64,000 nt of DNA from Agrobacterium sp. a22-2. GTDB taxonomy: Bacteria > Pseudomonadota > Alphaproteobacteria > Rhizobiales > Rhizobiaceae. Under the pieces are notes generated by a model. The model did not search any database. It had not been told where the DNA came from and worked only from the letters and a program-made list of their open reading frames with translations. This document shows, in pieces, positions 8,245 to 16,700 of the stretch (position 1 is the stretch's first letter; every line of letters starts with the position of its first letter). A program made the position numbers and the translations under genes. The stretch lies in NCBI RefSeq assembly GCF_012276985.1, contig NZ_JAAXMM010000019.1:1-64000 (forward strand). Reading direction: 5' to 3'.

Positions 8245-8982
8245 CTAAGCAGCCATCCTAAACGTTTCAGCCCTTGCTGAAATGTCAATGATTTTTGCCG
8301 TTCGACCTAGCAAGGGCAGATGTGGTGTGTTCTCCTTGCTCAGTGTCACAGCAACTCGCGTTGGTGCTTTTTCACCCAAATCCCTCACGTCAAGAAATTT
8401 GGAAACGGCAGCATGAACAGAATTTGCGTGTGGCGACACCAGATCATAAACAGCTATCCGTTCAGATTGCTCGATCATAGCATCAAACTTCCATTCGGCG
8501 CTGGCCCCGATAAATGCAGCCTCGCGTGCGACATACGCACCTGGAAACGCAGCCTCAAGTCTTGACCAAAGCTTCTCACGCTGATCCGCTGCATGCTGTT
8601 CTGATAACTTTTCCGCCGTAGCATCAACCGCTGCCTTCGAAGCGTTCGCCACAGCAATTGACGCTGCAACTAGTGCCTCTCGCGGCACTTCAAGATCGAA
8701 AACCATGTCACTGTCAAATCGGACCCCAAAGCGATCTGCCGCATCTCTGGCGATCCGCGTAAACAATGCGCGCCCGCCCATAAGATCGGCCTCTCGTCGC
8801 CCGGCGCCACCGTCTGATATGAAATACCCCCCGGGGCTGTCTTCGAACCTCAGAACGACACGCACTCCACCAGGATAGAGCAGCGGCGTCACGACCATTG
8901 CGCTGCCGTTGGTGCTCTTTGAGTACGCCAGGGCGCGTGCAACCTCTTCGGCAATCTGGTTTAGCGATAAAGCGTCGATCAT
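8245..8982 (-). CDS. DUF1828/DUF1829-like protein, second gene of a coupled pair
   Basis: A 245-residue soluble protein. The N-terminal part (about 1-90) has beta-rich segments ending in GGYFISDGGAGRREADL, which resembles DUF1828. The C-terminal part, after an Ala-rich helix, has EWKFDAMIEQSERIAVYDLV and AKIIDISARAETF, the layout of the DUF1829 partner domain. This assignment is from memory of the motifs, not a search. The start at 8982 has GGGAGG six bases upstream; a TTG at 9000 is a poor alternative. The ATG overlaps the stop of the preceding gene (TTATGA), so translation is coupled. The pair is AT-richer than the flanking sugar genes. Function unknown. Confidence 0.75.
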   Translation of the reverse strand: MIDALSLNQIAEEVARALAYSKSTNGSAMVVTPLLYPGGVRVVLRFEDSPGGYFISDGGAGRREADLMGGRALFTRIARDAADRFGVRFDSDMVFDLEVPREALVAASIAVANASKAAVDATAEKLSEQHAADQREKLWSRLEAAFPGAYVAREAAFIGASAEWKFDAMIEQSERIAVYDLVSPHANSVHAAVSKFLDVRDLGEKAPTRVAVTLSKENTPHLPLLGRTAKIIDISARAETFRMAA

Positions 8983-9566
8983 AAAAGCCTCCCACTCCAA
9001 TCCGGCGGCGGTAACTCACTCAGCCCAGAGATATGGAAATGCTGTTCTATTTCCTTTGCCACATCGCGAAACGACTGGGGTTCCGCCTGAAGCGGTGACG
9101 CGTTAGGAAGGTTTGCCGAAGGCTTGAAGGCCTCGTCACCCAACTTTGCATTATCCTCATACAAGTGAATGTGTGAACCGTTAACTTCTGGCGACAGCCG
9201 AAATTTTCGCCAATTGACATTTGTATGCGGGGCCGACGGTGCAAAATCGATCCGAGAAATACATACCCAGCGGTCCTGATGCAACACTTCAAACGTAGCC
9301 GTAATATCTTCCATTGGCCTCTGCGTCCAAGCCTGTAAACGAATTCGAACGATCTCAATTGAAATATCGTTTTCATCCATAAGTTGGATGAGCAATTCTA
9401 TCCGTTCGGCCGCCACAGAATAAAACGGCTGTCGTTCAGCAGCCTTTGCCTTCGCCGTATTTTCTCGAACAACCTTTTGTGTTTTCCAAGACGGCCAGGC
9501 AAATATGCTTTTTGGCTGCTCAATTAGATGGCGCCACTCCTCAAGTTTTTTGCCACTTTCAATCAA
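8979..9566 (-). CDS. hypothetical protein, first gene of a coupled pair (start uncertain)
   Basis: Unrecognised 195-residue protein, hydrophilic, with no signal peptide or membrane span. It contains RIELLIQLMDENDISIEIVR, followed by beta-like segments (WVCISRIDFAPSAP, GSHIHLYEDNAKLGDEAF). That C-terminal part would fit a small recognition or inhibitor domain. The only start codon I find is TTG at 9566. The frame stays open for 40 further codons upstream, to a TGA at 9687, with no ATG, GTG or TTG and no ribosome site. The 5-prime end may therefore be truncated or use an odd start. The gene lies directly behind the xylA terminator and overlaps the DUF1828-like gene by four bases. Confidence 0.65.
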   Translation of the reverse strand: MIESGKKLEEWRHLIEQPKSIFAWPSWKTQKVVRENTAKAKAAERQPFYSVAAERIELLIQLMDENDISIEIVRIRLQAWTQRPMEDITATFEVLHQDRWVCISRIDFAPSAPHTNVNWRKFRLSPEVNGSHIHLYEDNAKLGDEAFKPSANLPNASPLQAEPQSFRDVAKEIEQHFHISGLSELPPPDWSGRLL

Positions 9567-9643
9567 AGCTTGCCCTAGCGGTCCGATGGGTCGCCGCCTT
9601 CCCCCAGTAAAAGAATGCGTAGCCTCTAGCCAATAGTCAACAC

Positions 9644-9673
9644 AACAAAAACCGGAGCGCTTCCACGCCCCGG
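9644..9673 (-). terminator. intrinsic terminator of the xylose operon
   Basis: On the leftward strand CCGGGGCG, a six-base loop and CGCTCCGG form an 8-bp stem with one G-U pair, followed by TTTTTGTTGTG. It starts 25 bases past the xylA stop and separates xylA from the coupled gene pair downstream. Confidence 0.85.
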
Positions 9674-9697
9674 CTACCCATCCTCGTCAAACCGATA

Positions 9698-11008
9698 TCA
9701 CACGTACCGGTTCACCACATTCTCCAGATATTCCTGGCGGCCTGACTTCGGCTCGGGGTTGATATCCTCGCGTTCCACCGTCTCGGCAATCGCGTCGAGC
9801 GAGAGTTCGCCGCGCAGCATCTTCTGCGCCTCCGGGCTGTCCCATTTGGCGTAACGCTCTTTGAGCGGCGTCGACAGGGCGCCGTCCTCAATCATCTTGG
9901 CCGCTGCCTTCAGGCCGCGAGCGCAGCAATCCATGCCGCCGATATGGCCGATCAAGAGGTCGGCCGGATCGAGCGACTGGCGGCGCAACTTGGAGTCGAA
10001 ATTGGTGCCGCCGGTGGTGAAGCCGCCACCCGCCAGAACCTGGTAATAGGCCAGCGCCATTTCCGGCACGTTGTTGGGGAACTGGTCGGTATCCCAGCCG
10101 GACTGGTAGTCGTTGCGGTTCATGTCGATCGAGCCGAAAATGCCAAACGCATTGGCCATGGCCAGTTCATGCTCGAAGGAATGGCCGGCGAGGATGGCGT
10201 GGCCCTGCTCGATATTGAGCTTCACTTCCTTGTCGAGACCATGCCGCTGCAGGAAGGCGTAAACGGTGGCGACATCGTAGTCATACTGATGCTTAGTCGG
10301 CTCCTGCGGCTTCGGTTCGATCAGGATCGTGCCCTTGAAGCCGATCTTGTGCTTGTATTCGACCACCAGGTTGAGGAAGCGGCCCATCTGGTCGAGTTCG
10401 CGCGACAGGTCGGTGTTGAGCAGCGTCTCATAGCCTTCGCGACCGCCCCACAGCACGTAATTTTCGCCGCCAAGCTTCATTGTCGCATCGAGGCAGGTCT
10501 TCACCGTCGCCGCGGAGAAGGCGAAGACATCCGGATCGGGATTGGTCGAGGCGCCGCTCATGAAGCGGCGGTGGGAAAACAGGTTCGCCGTACCCCACAG
10601 CAGCTTGACGCCGGTGGCCGCCTGCTTCTCGGCAAAGTAGTCGACGATCTCGTTGAGGTTCTTCGTGTTTTCCGCAAAATTGCGGCCTTCCGGGCGCACG
10701 TCGGCATCGTGGAAGCAGTAGTAGGGCGAGCCGAGCAGCGAGAAGAATTCGAAAGCCACATCGGCCTTCAGCTTGGCCGCCTGCATGCTGTCGTCAAACC
10801 ACGGCCGCTGGAAGGTCTGGCCGCCGAACGGATCGCCGCCCGGCCAGGTAAACGTATGCCAATAGGCGACCGCAAAGCGCAGGTGGTCTTCCATCCGCTT
10901 GCCGGCAACCATTTCGTCGGGATTGTAGTGGCGGAAGGCCAGCGGATTGGTACTATCAGGGCCTTCATACTGGATCTTGGGCGTATCGCCGAAAAAGCCT
11001 GTCGTCAT
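9698..11008 (-). CDS. xylA: xylose isomerase
   Basis: Converts D-xylose to D-xylulose in the cytoplasm. The 436-residue length is standard for class II enzymes. Catalytic His100 and Asp103 lie in CFHDADVRPEG. Metal ligands are in LIEPKPQEPTKHQYDYD (Glu231, Lys233). NIEQGHAILAGHSFEHE, FGSIDMNRNDYQSGWDTDQF and GGTNFDSKLRRQS complete the active site. CAGGAGGATACCCC precedes the ATG. It is third in the operon behind the LacI-type regulator and xylB, separated from xylB by a palindromic repeat. Confidence 0.98.
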   Translation of the reverse strand: MTTGFFGDTPKIQYEGPDSTNPLAFRHYNPDEMVAGKRMEDHLRFAVAYWHTFTWPGGDPFGGQTFQRPWFDDSMQAAKLKADVAFEFFSLLGSPYYCFHDADVRPEGRNFAENTKNLNEIVDYFAEKQAATGVKLLWGTANLFSHRRFMSGASTNPDPDVFAFSAATVKTCLDATMKLGGENYVLWGGREGYETLLNTDLSRELDQMGRFLNLVVEYKHKIGFKGTILIEPKPQEPTKHQYDYDVATVYAFLQRHGLDKEVKLNIEQGHAILAGHSFEHELAMANAFGIFGSIDMNRNDYQSGWDTDQFPNNVPEMALAYYQVLAGGGFTTGGTNFDSKLRRQSLDPADLLIGHIGGMDCCARGLKAAAKMIEDGALSTPLKERYAKWDSPEAQKMLRGELSLDAIAETVEREDINPEPKSGRQEYLENVVNRYV

Positions 11009-11040
11009 GGGGTATCCTCCTGTTGAATGTCTAGCATTTG

Positions 11041-11100
11041 CAGCCCCTCATCCGCCTTCCGGCACCTTCTCCCCGCAGGCGGGGAGAGGGTGAGGGGCAA
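11041..11100. repeat. palindromic intergenic repeat inside the xyl operon
   Basis: A compact copy of the element at 1916-2064: CAGCCCCTCATCCG, then CCTTCTCCCCGC-AGG-CGGGGAGAGGGTGAGGGG. The near-perfect inverted arms give a strong hairpin in the xylB-xylA intergenic RNA. It could uncouple xylA from xylB levels by processing or stability. Confidence 0.75.
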
Positions 11101-11104
11101 ATCG

Positions 11105-12565
11105 TCATGATGGGTTCAGCGCCTTGATCGCCGGATAGACCGAGCGATAGCGCTGGTAGGCTGCCGCGTAATCCGCGCCAAGCCCCGCCACCGGCTCGAT
11201 CGTCTCCGATGTTGCCGGCGCCGTGCAGACCGAGACGGGGTCGGCACCGGTCGCGGCAATCAGGCCGAGGCGGGCGGCACCGAAGGCGGCGCCGAAATCG
11301 CCGTCGGCCGGGATATCGACCGGCATATCGAGAGCGGTCGCGATCGAGGCCAGCCAGTAGCGCGAGCGCGAGCCGCCGCCGATCGCGGTGACCCGGCCGA
11401 TCGAGGTTCCGGCCGATTTCAGCGCTTCGAGATTGTCGCGAATGGCAAACGACACACCCTCCAGCACCGCCTGGGTCAGCACCGCCCGGTCCGACTCGTG
11501 GCCAAGGCCGATAAAGGCGCCGCGGATCTTTGCGTCATTGTGCGGCGTGCGCTCGCCTGAGAGATAGGGCAGGAACGTCACGCTTGACGGCGCTTTCAGC
11601 GTGTCGCCGAGTTCGCCGGTCAGGTCGCCGGCCGATTTGCCGGTGACATGGGAATGCCAGTTGAGGGCATCGGTCGCCGACAGGATCACGCCCATCTGGT
11701 GCCAGGTATCGGGCAGCGCGTGGCAGAAGGCATGCACGGCGCTTTCCGGCTTCGGCAGATAGGACCCATTGGCGGCAAACAACACGCCCGACGTGCCGAG
11801 CGACACAAAGGCCTGGCCGGCGGCGACCGTGCCCATGCCGCAGGCGGAAGCCGCATTGTCCCCTGCCCCGCCGGCAATCACCACACCCGCACCCATGCCC
11901 CATTGGGCAGCCAGTTCGGCTTTCAAGAGACCGGCCTGTTCCGTGCCCTCAACGAGCCCCGGCATCTGGCTTTCAGTGAGCCCCGTCGCCTCGAGCAGGA
12001 CGCTCGACCAGGCGCGCTTGCCGGTGTCGAGCCAGGCCGTGCCGGCCGAATCCGACATGTCGGACAGGTATTCGCCGCTCAGCCAGAAACGCAGGTAGTC
12101 TTTGGGCAGCAGCACCTTGGCGACCTTGGCAAAAATCTCCGGCTCATGCTTGGCGACCCAGGCGAGTTTCGGCGCGGTAAAGCCGGGAAAGACGATATTG
12201 CCCGTCAGGGCGCGGAAGCGAGGATCGGCGTCGAGTGCGGCGGCCTCCACATGGCTGCGCGTGTCGTTCCACAGGATGCAGGGCCGGAGCACCTCGCCGT
12301 CGCTGCCGATCAATGTGGCGCCGTGCATATGGCCGGACAGGCCGATGCCCTTGACGGCCGCAAGCTCGCGTCCATGGCTGGCCTTCAGGCCGGCGATCGC
12401 CTCCTGTGTGGCGCGGATCCAGTCGACCGGATATTGCTCCGACCAGCCGGGATGCGGTCGCGACACATCGAGCGCCCCATTGGCCGAACCGATCACTCGC
12501 TGATCGCCGTCGATCAACAGCGCCTTGACACCCGAAGTGCCGAGATCCAGTCCCAAATACATCAT
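11105..12565 (-). CDS. xylB: xylulokinase
   Basis: Phosphorylates D-xylulose to xylulose 5-phosphate. A FGGY-family kinase of 486 residues with the N-terminal ATPase fold (MYLGLDLGTSGVKALLID), the sugar-binding GLSGHMHGATLI, ILWNDTRSHVEAA, and the C-terminal GGGSRSRYWLASIATAL adenine-binding motif. Two ATG codons occur in tandem (12565 and 12562) after GGAGACGA; the second has better spacing, giving 485 residues. Its start is 20 bases from the stop of the regulator gene, so all three genes form one operon. Confidence 0.97.
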   Translation of the reverse strand: MMYLGLDLGTSGVKALLIDGDQRVIGSANGALDVSRPHPGWSEQYPVDWIRATQEAIAGLKASHGRELAAVKGIGLSGHMHGATLIGSDGEVLRPCILWNDTRSHVEAAALDADPRFRALTGNIVFPGFTAPKLAWVAKHEPEIFAKVAKVLLPKDYLRFWLSGEYLSDMSDSAGTAWLDTGKRAWSSVLLEATGLTESQMPGLVEGTEQAGLLKAELAAQWGMGAGVVIAGGAGDNAASACGMGTVAAGQAFVSLGTSGVLFAANGSYLPKPESAVHAFCHALPDTWHQMGVILSATDALNWHSHVTGKSAGDLTGELGDTLKAPSSVTFLPYLSGERTPHNDAKIRGAFIGLGHESDRAVLTQAVLEGVSFAIRDNLEALKSAGTSIGRVTAIGGGSRSRYWLASIATALDMPVDIPADGDFGAAFGAARLGLIAATGADPVSVCTAPATSETIEPVAGLGADYAAAYQRYRSVYPAIKALNPS

Positions 12566-12585
12566 TCGTCTCCATGCCTGGCCCG

Positions 12586-13611
12586 TCAGGGCAGATTGTC
12601 TCGCAGAAAAATATCGAGCCGGATGCGCTCCTGCGCGCTGACCACCGGCAATCCGTCCGCCTTGGCCTTCAGGAGCCGGATGGCGCTGCGCACCTCGTGG
12701 CCGGCATCCTGGTTCAGCACCGCATCGATCCGGCCGGACAGAAGCGCTGCCCGCGTCGTCTCGGTCAGTTCATGGGCGATCACCGCCGGCCGGACCGGAA
12801 GGCGTGCCGCCTCCAGTGCCCGCACCAGGCCGCGATTGCCGGCTCCCAGGCTGTAGAGGCCCGCCAGATCCGGCTGTGCGGCAAACAGATCGGTGACGAT
12901 GTCCTCGACGAGTGCCGGATCGTCGCGCCCCTCCAGAACCGGCAGCAGCGAAACCTGCGGGAATTCTGCAGCCATCACGGCTCGAAACCCCTCGAACCGT
13001 TCGCGGTGGTCCCGTACCAGCATCGAACCGGCGATCACCGCCACCGTTGCCGGTCGCCCGGCCAGGAAACGCCCTAGCAGGCTGGCCGCCGTGCGGCCCG
13101 CCGCCATATTGTCGATGCCGGCATAATGATGCCGCAGCGATCCCGGCAGGTCCGACACCAGCGTCACGACAGGAATGCCGGCCTCAACCAGATCGTCGAT
13201 CGCCGCGCGGACCTCCGGCGCATCGACCGCCACCAGCGCCACACCGGCCGGACCATCGGCCAGCACGGCTTGCAGCGCCGCGGCAATCGCCTGCGGATCG
13301 AAGGGCGGCACCTCGACAATAGAGATGGTCGTGCGCTCCTGTCCGGAACGGGCCCTGGCGCCTTCCACCTCGCGGCGCAGGGTTCTCATGAAGGAATTGT
13401 CGTTGGAGGGCAGAATGAAGACCAGCGGATAGACCCGGCCCTTGGCCAGATTGGCCGCGGCCAGATCGCGCACGTAGCCGAGCTCACTGATCGCCCCTTC
13501 GACGCGCTCGCGGGTTTCCGCCCGCACGCCGGCGCGCCGGTTCAAGACCCGGTCGACGGTTGCCAGGCTGACGCCCGCATGGGCCGCGATATCGTGCACT
13601 GTAGGCTTCAT
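12586..13611 (-). CDS. LacI family regulator, likely xylose operon regulator
   Basis: A 341-residue regulator with an N-terminal LacI helix-turn-helix (TVHDIAAHAGVSLATVDRVL) and a periplasmic-binding-protein-like sensor domain (PLVFILPSNDNSFMRTLRRE; PAGVALVAVDAPEVRAAIDD; AGLYSLGAGNRGLVRALEAA). The VDRVLNRR variant is typical of the subgroup that resembles sugar-binding proteins. The start at 13611 is fixed by GGAGGAGAT just before the ATG. It is the first gene of the xylB-xylA operon and lies downstream of the inverted repeat 13650-13676, which suggests autoregulation. Confidence 0.88.
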   Translation of the reverse strand: MKPTVHDIAAHAGVSLATVDRVLNRRAGVRAETRERVEGAISELGYVRDLAAANLAKGRVYPLVFILPSNDNSFMRTLRREVEGARARSGQERTTISIVEVPPFDPQAIAAALQAVLADGPAGVALVAVDAPEVRAAIDDLVEAGIPVVTLVSDLPGSLRHHYAGIDNMAAGRTAASLLGRFLAGRPATVAVIAGSMLVRDHRERFEGFRAVMAAEFPQVSLLPVLEGRDDPALVEDIVTDLFAAQPDLAGLYSLGAGNRGLVRALEAARLPVRPAVIAHELTETTRAALLSGRIDAVLNQDAGHEVRSAIRLLKAKADGLPVVSAQERIRLDIFLRDNLP

Positions 13612-13649
13612 ATCTCCTCCGGTGCCGAGTCCTAGCGAAGTTTCTGAGG

Positions 13650-13676
13650 TACGTAAATCATTTTTTGATGCACGTA
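13650..13676. promoter_or_regulatory. inverted repeat, candidate operator of the xyl operon
   Basis: TACGTAAATCA and TGATGCACGTA (matching at 9 of 11 positions as inverted arms) flank five T residues. It lies 38 bases upstream of the regulator start, where promoter DNA of the leftward operon is expected. The binding protein is probably the adjacent LacI-type regulator; this is inference. Confidence 0.5.
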
Positions 13677-13712
13677 CGTCATCAGACCGACACACGGCCT
13701 GGGCAGCACGCG

Positions 13713-13745
13713 AAAAGGCCGTCGCTTTGAGACGACGGCCTTTTT
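13713..13745 (-). terminator. intrinsic terminator, bidirectional shape, after the efflux operon
   Basis: AAAAGGCCGTCG and CGACGGCCTTTTT form a long stem with A and T runs on both sides. It begins about 25 bases past the leftward emrB-like stop and isolates that operon from the xyl operon promoter. Confidence 0.9.
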
Positions 13746-13770
13746 GCGCTGCGGTGGATTTCAGAAAGGT

Positions 13771-15360
13771 TTAGTGGCCGCTGCCGGGCGGCGGCGCGGC
13801 CTTGGGTTTCTGGATCAGCATGGCCATGAAGACCAGCGCGCCGAACAACGCCGTCAGCCCCAGGAACACGTCGATGAAGGACAACATCCAGGCCTGCTGT
13901 GTCACCAGGCCCGAAAGCTTGGCAAGAGCAGTCGACGTGCCGTCGAGCCCGTAGGAATCGTAATTGGCACCGACGTTGTCGAGCCAGCTGACGGCTGCCG
14001 GATTGCTCCAGGTGACATGCTCGGAGAGCCGGGCGTAATGATCGTCCGTGCGCTGCGTCAGCATGGTATTGATGATCGCCAGACCCACGGCACCGCCGAG
14101 GTTGCGCGTCAGGTTGAACAGGCCGGAGGCGTTCTTCATCCGGTCGGGCGGCAGAGTGCCGAGCGCGATATTGTTGATCGGCACCATGCAGATCATCAAG
14201 GAGCAGCCGCGCAGGATCTGCGGCACCAGCAATTCGTAGAAATCCCAGTCCGCCGTCATCTGGGTCATCAGGAACGTGCCGGCGGCAAAGCCGGCAAAAC
14301 CCGCCATCATCATCACCCGCGGATCGAGCCGGCTGGAAAGGGCACCCGCGACCGGCGCGGTCAGGAACATGGCCAGACCCGAGACGAACATGGTCTCGCC
14401 GATCATCAGGGAATCGTAGCCGCGGATGCGGCCGAGATAGAGCGGATAGAGATAAGTCAGGCCATAGAGGCCGACGCCCATCACGAAGGAGAACAGCGAG
14501 CCGAAGGCGAAATTGCGGTTGGCAAATGCCCTGAGATCCACCACAGGGAAATCCACCCTGAACACCCGGTAGAAGAAGATCATGCCGCCGATCACCATGG
14601 CGATCGTGCCCATGACGATATGCTCGTCGTTGAACCAGTCCTTGGAATTGCCCTCTTCCAGCACGAATTCCATCGAGCCGAGGAAGACCGCCATGGTCAG
14701 CAATCCCCACCAGTCGAATTTCTTGAACAGGCTGTATTCCGGCTTGTCGAAATCGATCAGGCTCCAGGTCACGGCGGTCACGATGATGCCGGGGATGACA
14801 TTGATCAGGAACAGCCAGTGCCAGGACATGGCATGGCTGATATAGCCGCCGATCGTCGGCCCGACGGTGGGTGCCAGCGTCGCGACGAGACCGATGATCG
14901 GCGAGACGATATTGCGCTTGGAGGGCGGAAAGATCGTGAAGGCCGCCGCAAAAACGGACGGGATCATGCCGCCGCCGATGAAACCCTGTATGGCGCGGTA
15001 GACGATCATCTGCTCGATATTGGTGGCCGTGGCCGCCAGCGCGCTGGCAAGCGTAAAGCCGGCCGCCGAGACCGAGAACAGCACGCGGGTGGACACGATG
15101 CGCGCCAGGGCACCCGACAGCGGGATCATGATGACTTCAGCGATCAGATAGGACGTCTGCACCCAGGCGATCTCGTCCGAACCGGCCCCAAGGCCCGCCT
15201 GGATCTCGGACAGCGAGGCGGACACGATCTGAATGTCGAGGATCGACATGAACATCCCGAACACCATCGCGAAAAATGCGATGATGCGCTTGGGATCCAT
15301 GCGTTCTTCGGCATTCGGGACGGCCATGCCGCCCGCGCCTGGGGTCACTGTCGTCGCCAT
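13771..15360 (-). CDS. emrB: DHA2 family MFS multidrug efflux transporter (EmrB-like)
   Basis: Proton-driven drug exporter of the inner membrane, 529 residues with about 14 hydrophobic segments. The family motif C region appears as GPTIGGYISHAMSWHWLFLI, and the DHA2 motif D1 region as MSILDIQIVSASLSEIQ. It is 24 bases downstream of the EmrA-like adaptor, with which it would form a pump to the outer membrane through a TolC channel encoded elsewhere. In S. meliloti an emrAB set with a TetR-type EmrR lies in the same gene neighbourhood; that comparison is from memory. Confidence 0.92.
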   Translation of the reverse strand: MATTVTPGAGGMAVPNAEERMDPKRIIAFFAMVFGMFMSILDIQIVSASLSEIQAGLGAGSDEIAWVQTSYLIAEVIMIPLSGALARIVSTRVLFSVSAAGFTLASALAATATNIEQMIVYRAIQGFIGGGMIPSVFAAAFTIFPPSKRNIVSPIIGLVATLAPTVGPTIGGYISHAMSWHWLFLINVIPGIIVTAVTWSLIDFDKPEYSLFKKFDWWGLLTMAVFLGSMEFVLEEGNSKDWFNDEHIVMGTIAMVIGGMIFFYRVFRVDFPVVDLRAFANRNFAFGSLFSFVMGVGLYGLTYLYPLYLGRIRGYDSLMIGETMFVSGLAMFLTAPVAGALSSRLDPRVMMMAGFAGFAAGTFLMTQMTADWDFYELLVPQILRGCSLMICMVPINNIALGTLPPDRMKNASGLFNLTRNLGGAVGLAIINTMLTQRTDDHYARLSEHVTWSNPAAVSWLDNVGANYDSYGLDGTSTALAKLSGLVTQQAWMLSFIDVFLGLTALFGALVFMAMLIQKPKAAPPPGSGH

Positions 15361-15384
15361 CGTCGTTCCGGGCCTCTTGACGCG

Positions 15385-16614
15385 TTACTTGGCAGCAATC
15401 GCCGCGCCATCATCGGGCGCTGTGCGGGTGTCGACATCGACCACGACGCTGAGGCCCGCCCTGAGGCGTCCCTGCGCCAAGGCTTCTTCGGGCAAAGCGA
15501 TCCTGACCGGCACGCGCTGGATGACCTTGGTGAAATTGCCCGTGGCATTTTCAGCCGGCAGCATGGAGAACACCGAACCGGACGCTGGCGCAATCGAGGT
15601 CACCGTTCCGATCAGCGGCTCGTCCTCAAAGGCATCGACATGGATGTTGACCTTGGAGCCGGGCACGAGGTGGCCAATCTGGGTTTCCTTGAAATTGGCG
15701 TCGATATAGAGTTCCTTGACCGGAACCAATGCTGCGAGCCGCTTGCCGACGGAGACCAGATCGCCGGTCTGCACCGCCAGGTTGCCCACGACACCGTCGT
15801 AGGGCGCCTTCAGAATGGTGAAATCGAAATCCCGCTGCGCCTTCTGACGCGACAATTCCAACGACCGCACGGAGCTTTCCGCCTCGGCGCGCTGCGCCTT
15901 CAACAGGTCGATATTGGCTTTGGCCGACGAAATGCTCGCATCGCCCGCAACCAGGTTGGCGCGTGCCTGATCGAGAGCCACCTGCGCATTGTCGAACGAC
16001 GCGACGGTGCCGACGGACTTGGACTGCAACTCGCCTGCCCGGCGCTGGGTGATACCGGCGCCGCGCACCGCGGCCTCCAGCGCGACCTTCTGCGCTTCGG
16101 CTTGCTCAAGAGCTGCCTGCGCCCCGACGATCTGCGCATCGATGCGCTTCAGGGACAGCATCTCGGTATCGATGGCAGCCTCGGCCTGCTCGAGCGCAAT
16201 GCGGTAGTCGCCATTGTCGAGCGTCACCAGGGGATCGCCAGCCTTGACCATCTGGTTGTCCGTCACATTGACCTGCGTGACATAGCCGGAAACCTTGGGC
16301 GAGATGATCGCGATGTCACCTTCGATATAGGCGTCCTCGGTCGAAACCATGAAGCGCCCGTCCGTCCACCAGGAATAACCGTACCAGCCGCCGGCCGACA
16401 CCAGAGCCAGAAGGATCGTCGGGAGGACCAGGCTACGCCGCTTGGCCTTCGGCTTTTCGGCTGCGACCGGGCTCGCGGAGCCGGCAGCATGAGCTTCCGT
16501 GCCGGATTCGTCGAGCTTGGCCGTTTCACCATCAGCGCCGGGCTCCGGCGTAGTCTTAAGATCGACGGCGCGGACGGCGCCAGTTCTCTGCGTGCCTGAC
16601 ATTTTGGTTACCAT
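15385..16614 (-). CDS. emrA: HlyD family efflux periplasmic adaptor (EmrA-like)
   Basis: Membrane fusion protein of 409 residues. A cytoplasmic tail rich in Glu, Ala and Lys is followed by one membrane anchor (LVLPTILLALVSAGGWYGYS, about residues 85-105). The lipoyl-like half (VSGYVTQVNVTDNQMVKAGD), a long alpha-helical hairpin and the beta-barrel (APYDGVVGNLAVQTGDLVS) come next. ATG at 16614 or 16602 are both possible; neither has a strong ribosome site. It is the first gene of the efflux operon, opposite the TetR gene across two GAACC-N4-GGTTC operators. Confidence 0.9.
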   Translation of the reverse strand: MVTKMSGTQRTGAVRAVDLKTTPEPGADGETAKLDESGTEAHAAGSASPVAAEKPKAKRRSLVLPTILLALVSAGGWYGYSWWTDGRFMVSTEDAYIEGDIAIISPKVSGYVTQVNVTDNQMVKAGDPLVTLDNGDYRIALEQAEAAIDTEMLSLKRIDAQIVGAQAALEQAEAQKVALEAAVRGAGITQRRAGELQSKSVGTVASFDNAQVALDQARANLVAGDASISSAKANIDLLKAQRAEAESSVRSLELSRQKAQRDFDFTILKAPYDGVVGNLAVQTGDLVSVGKRLAALVPVKELYIDANFKETQIGHLVPGSKVNIHVDAFEDEPLIGTVTSIAPASGSVFSMLPAENATGNFTKVIQRVPVRIALPEEALAQGRLRAGLSVVVDVDTRTAPDDGAAIAAK

Positions 16615-16644
16615 AGAGAGTAGATTGTGAAGAAATATCGAACT

Positions 16645-16658
16645 GAACCGTTCGGTTC
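16645..16658. promoter_or_regulatory. TetR-type operator, copy 1 (GAACC-N4-GGTTC)
   Basis: GAACCGTTCGGTTC, followed by GAT, lies 31 bases before the emrA-like start. The same pattern with a different centre recurs at 16701-16714. The inverted-repeat form and its place between divergent pump and TetR genes support a repressor site. Confidence 0.7.
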
Positions 16659-16700
16659 GATTTGACATAGGGCGTTTTATACCACATATCAAGCCATAAA

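Noticed and set aside
8245..9566. Calling the two-gene cassette a classical toxin-antitoxin pair
   Set aside because: Both proteins are large for type II systems, no DNA-binding antitoxin motif is visible, and no known toxin fold is recognised; function is left open.
13744..16599. A 951-codon open frame on the rightward strand, antisense to the efflux genes
   Set aside because: It is a shadow of the high-GC emrAB-like genes; its composition is rich in Arg, His, Asp and Gly with no domain, while the leftward frames match known families end to end.
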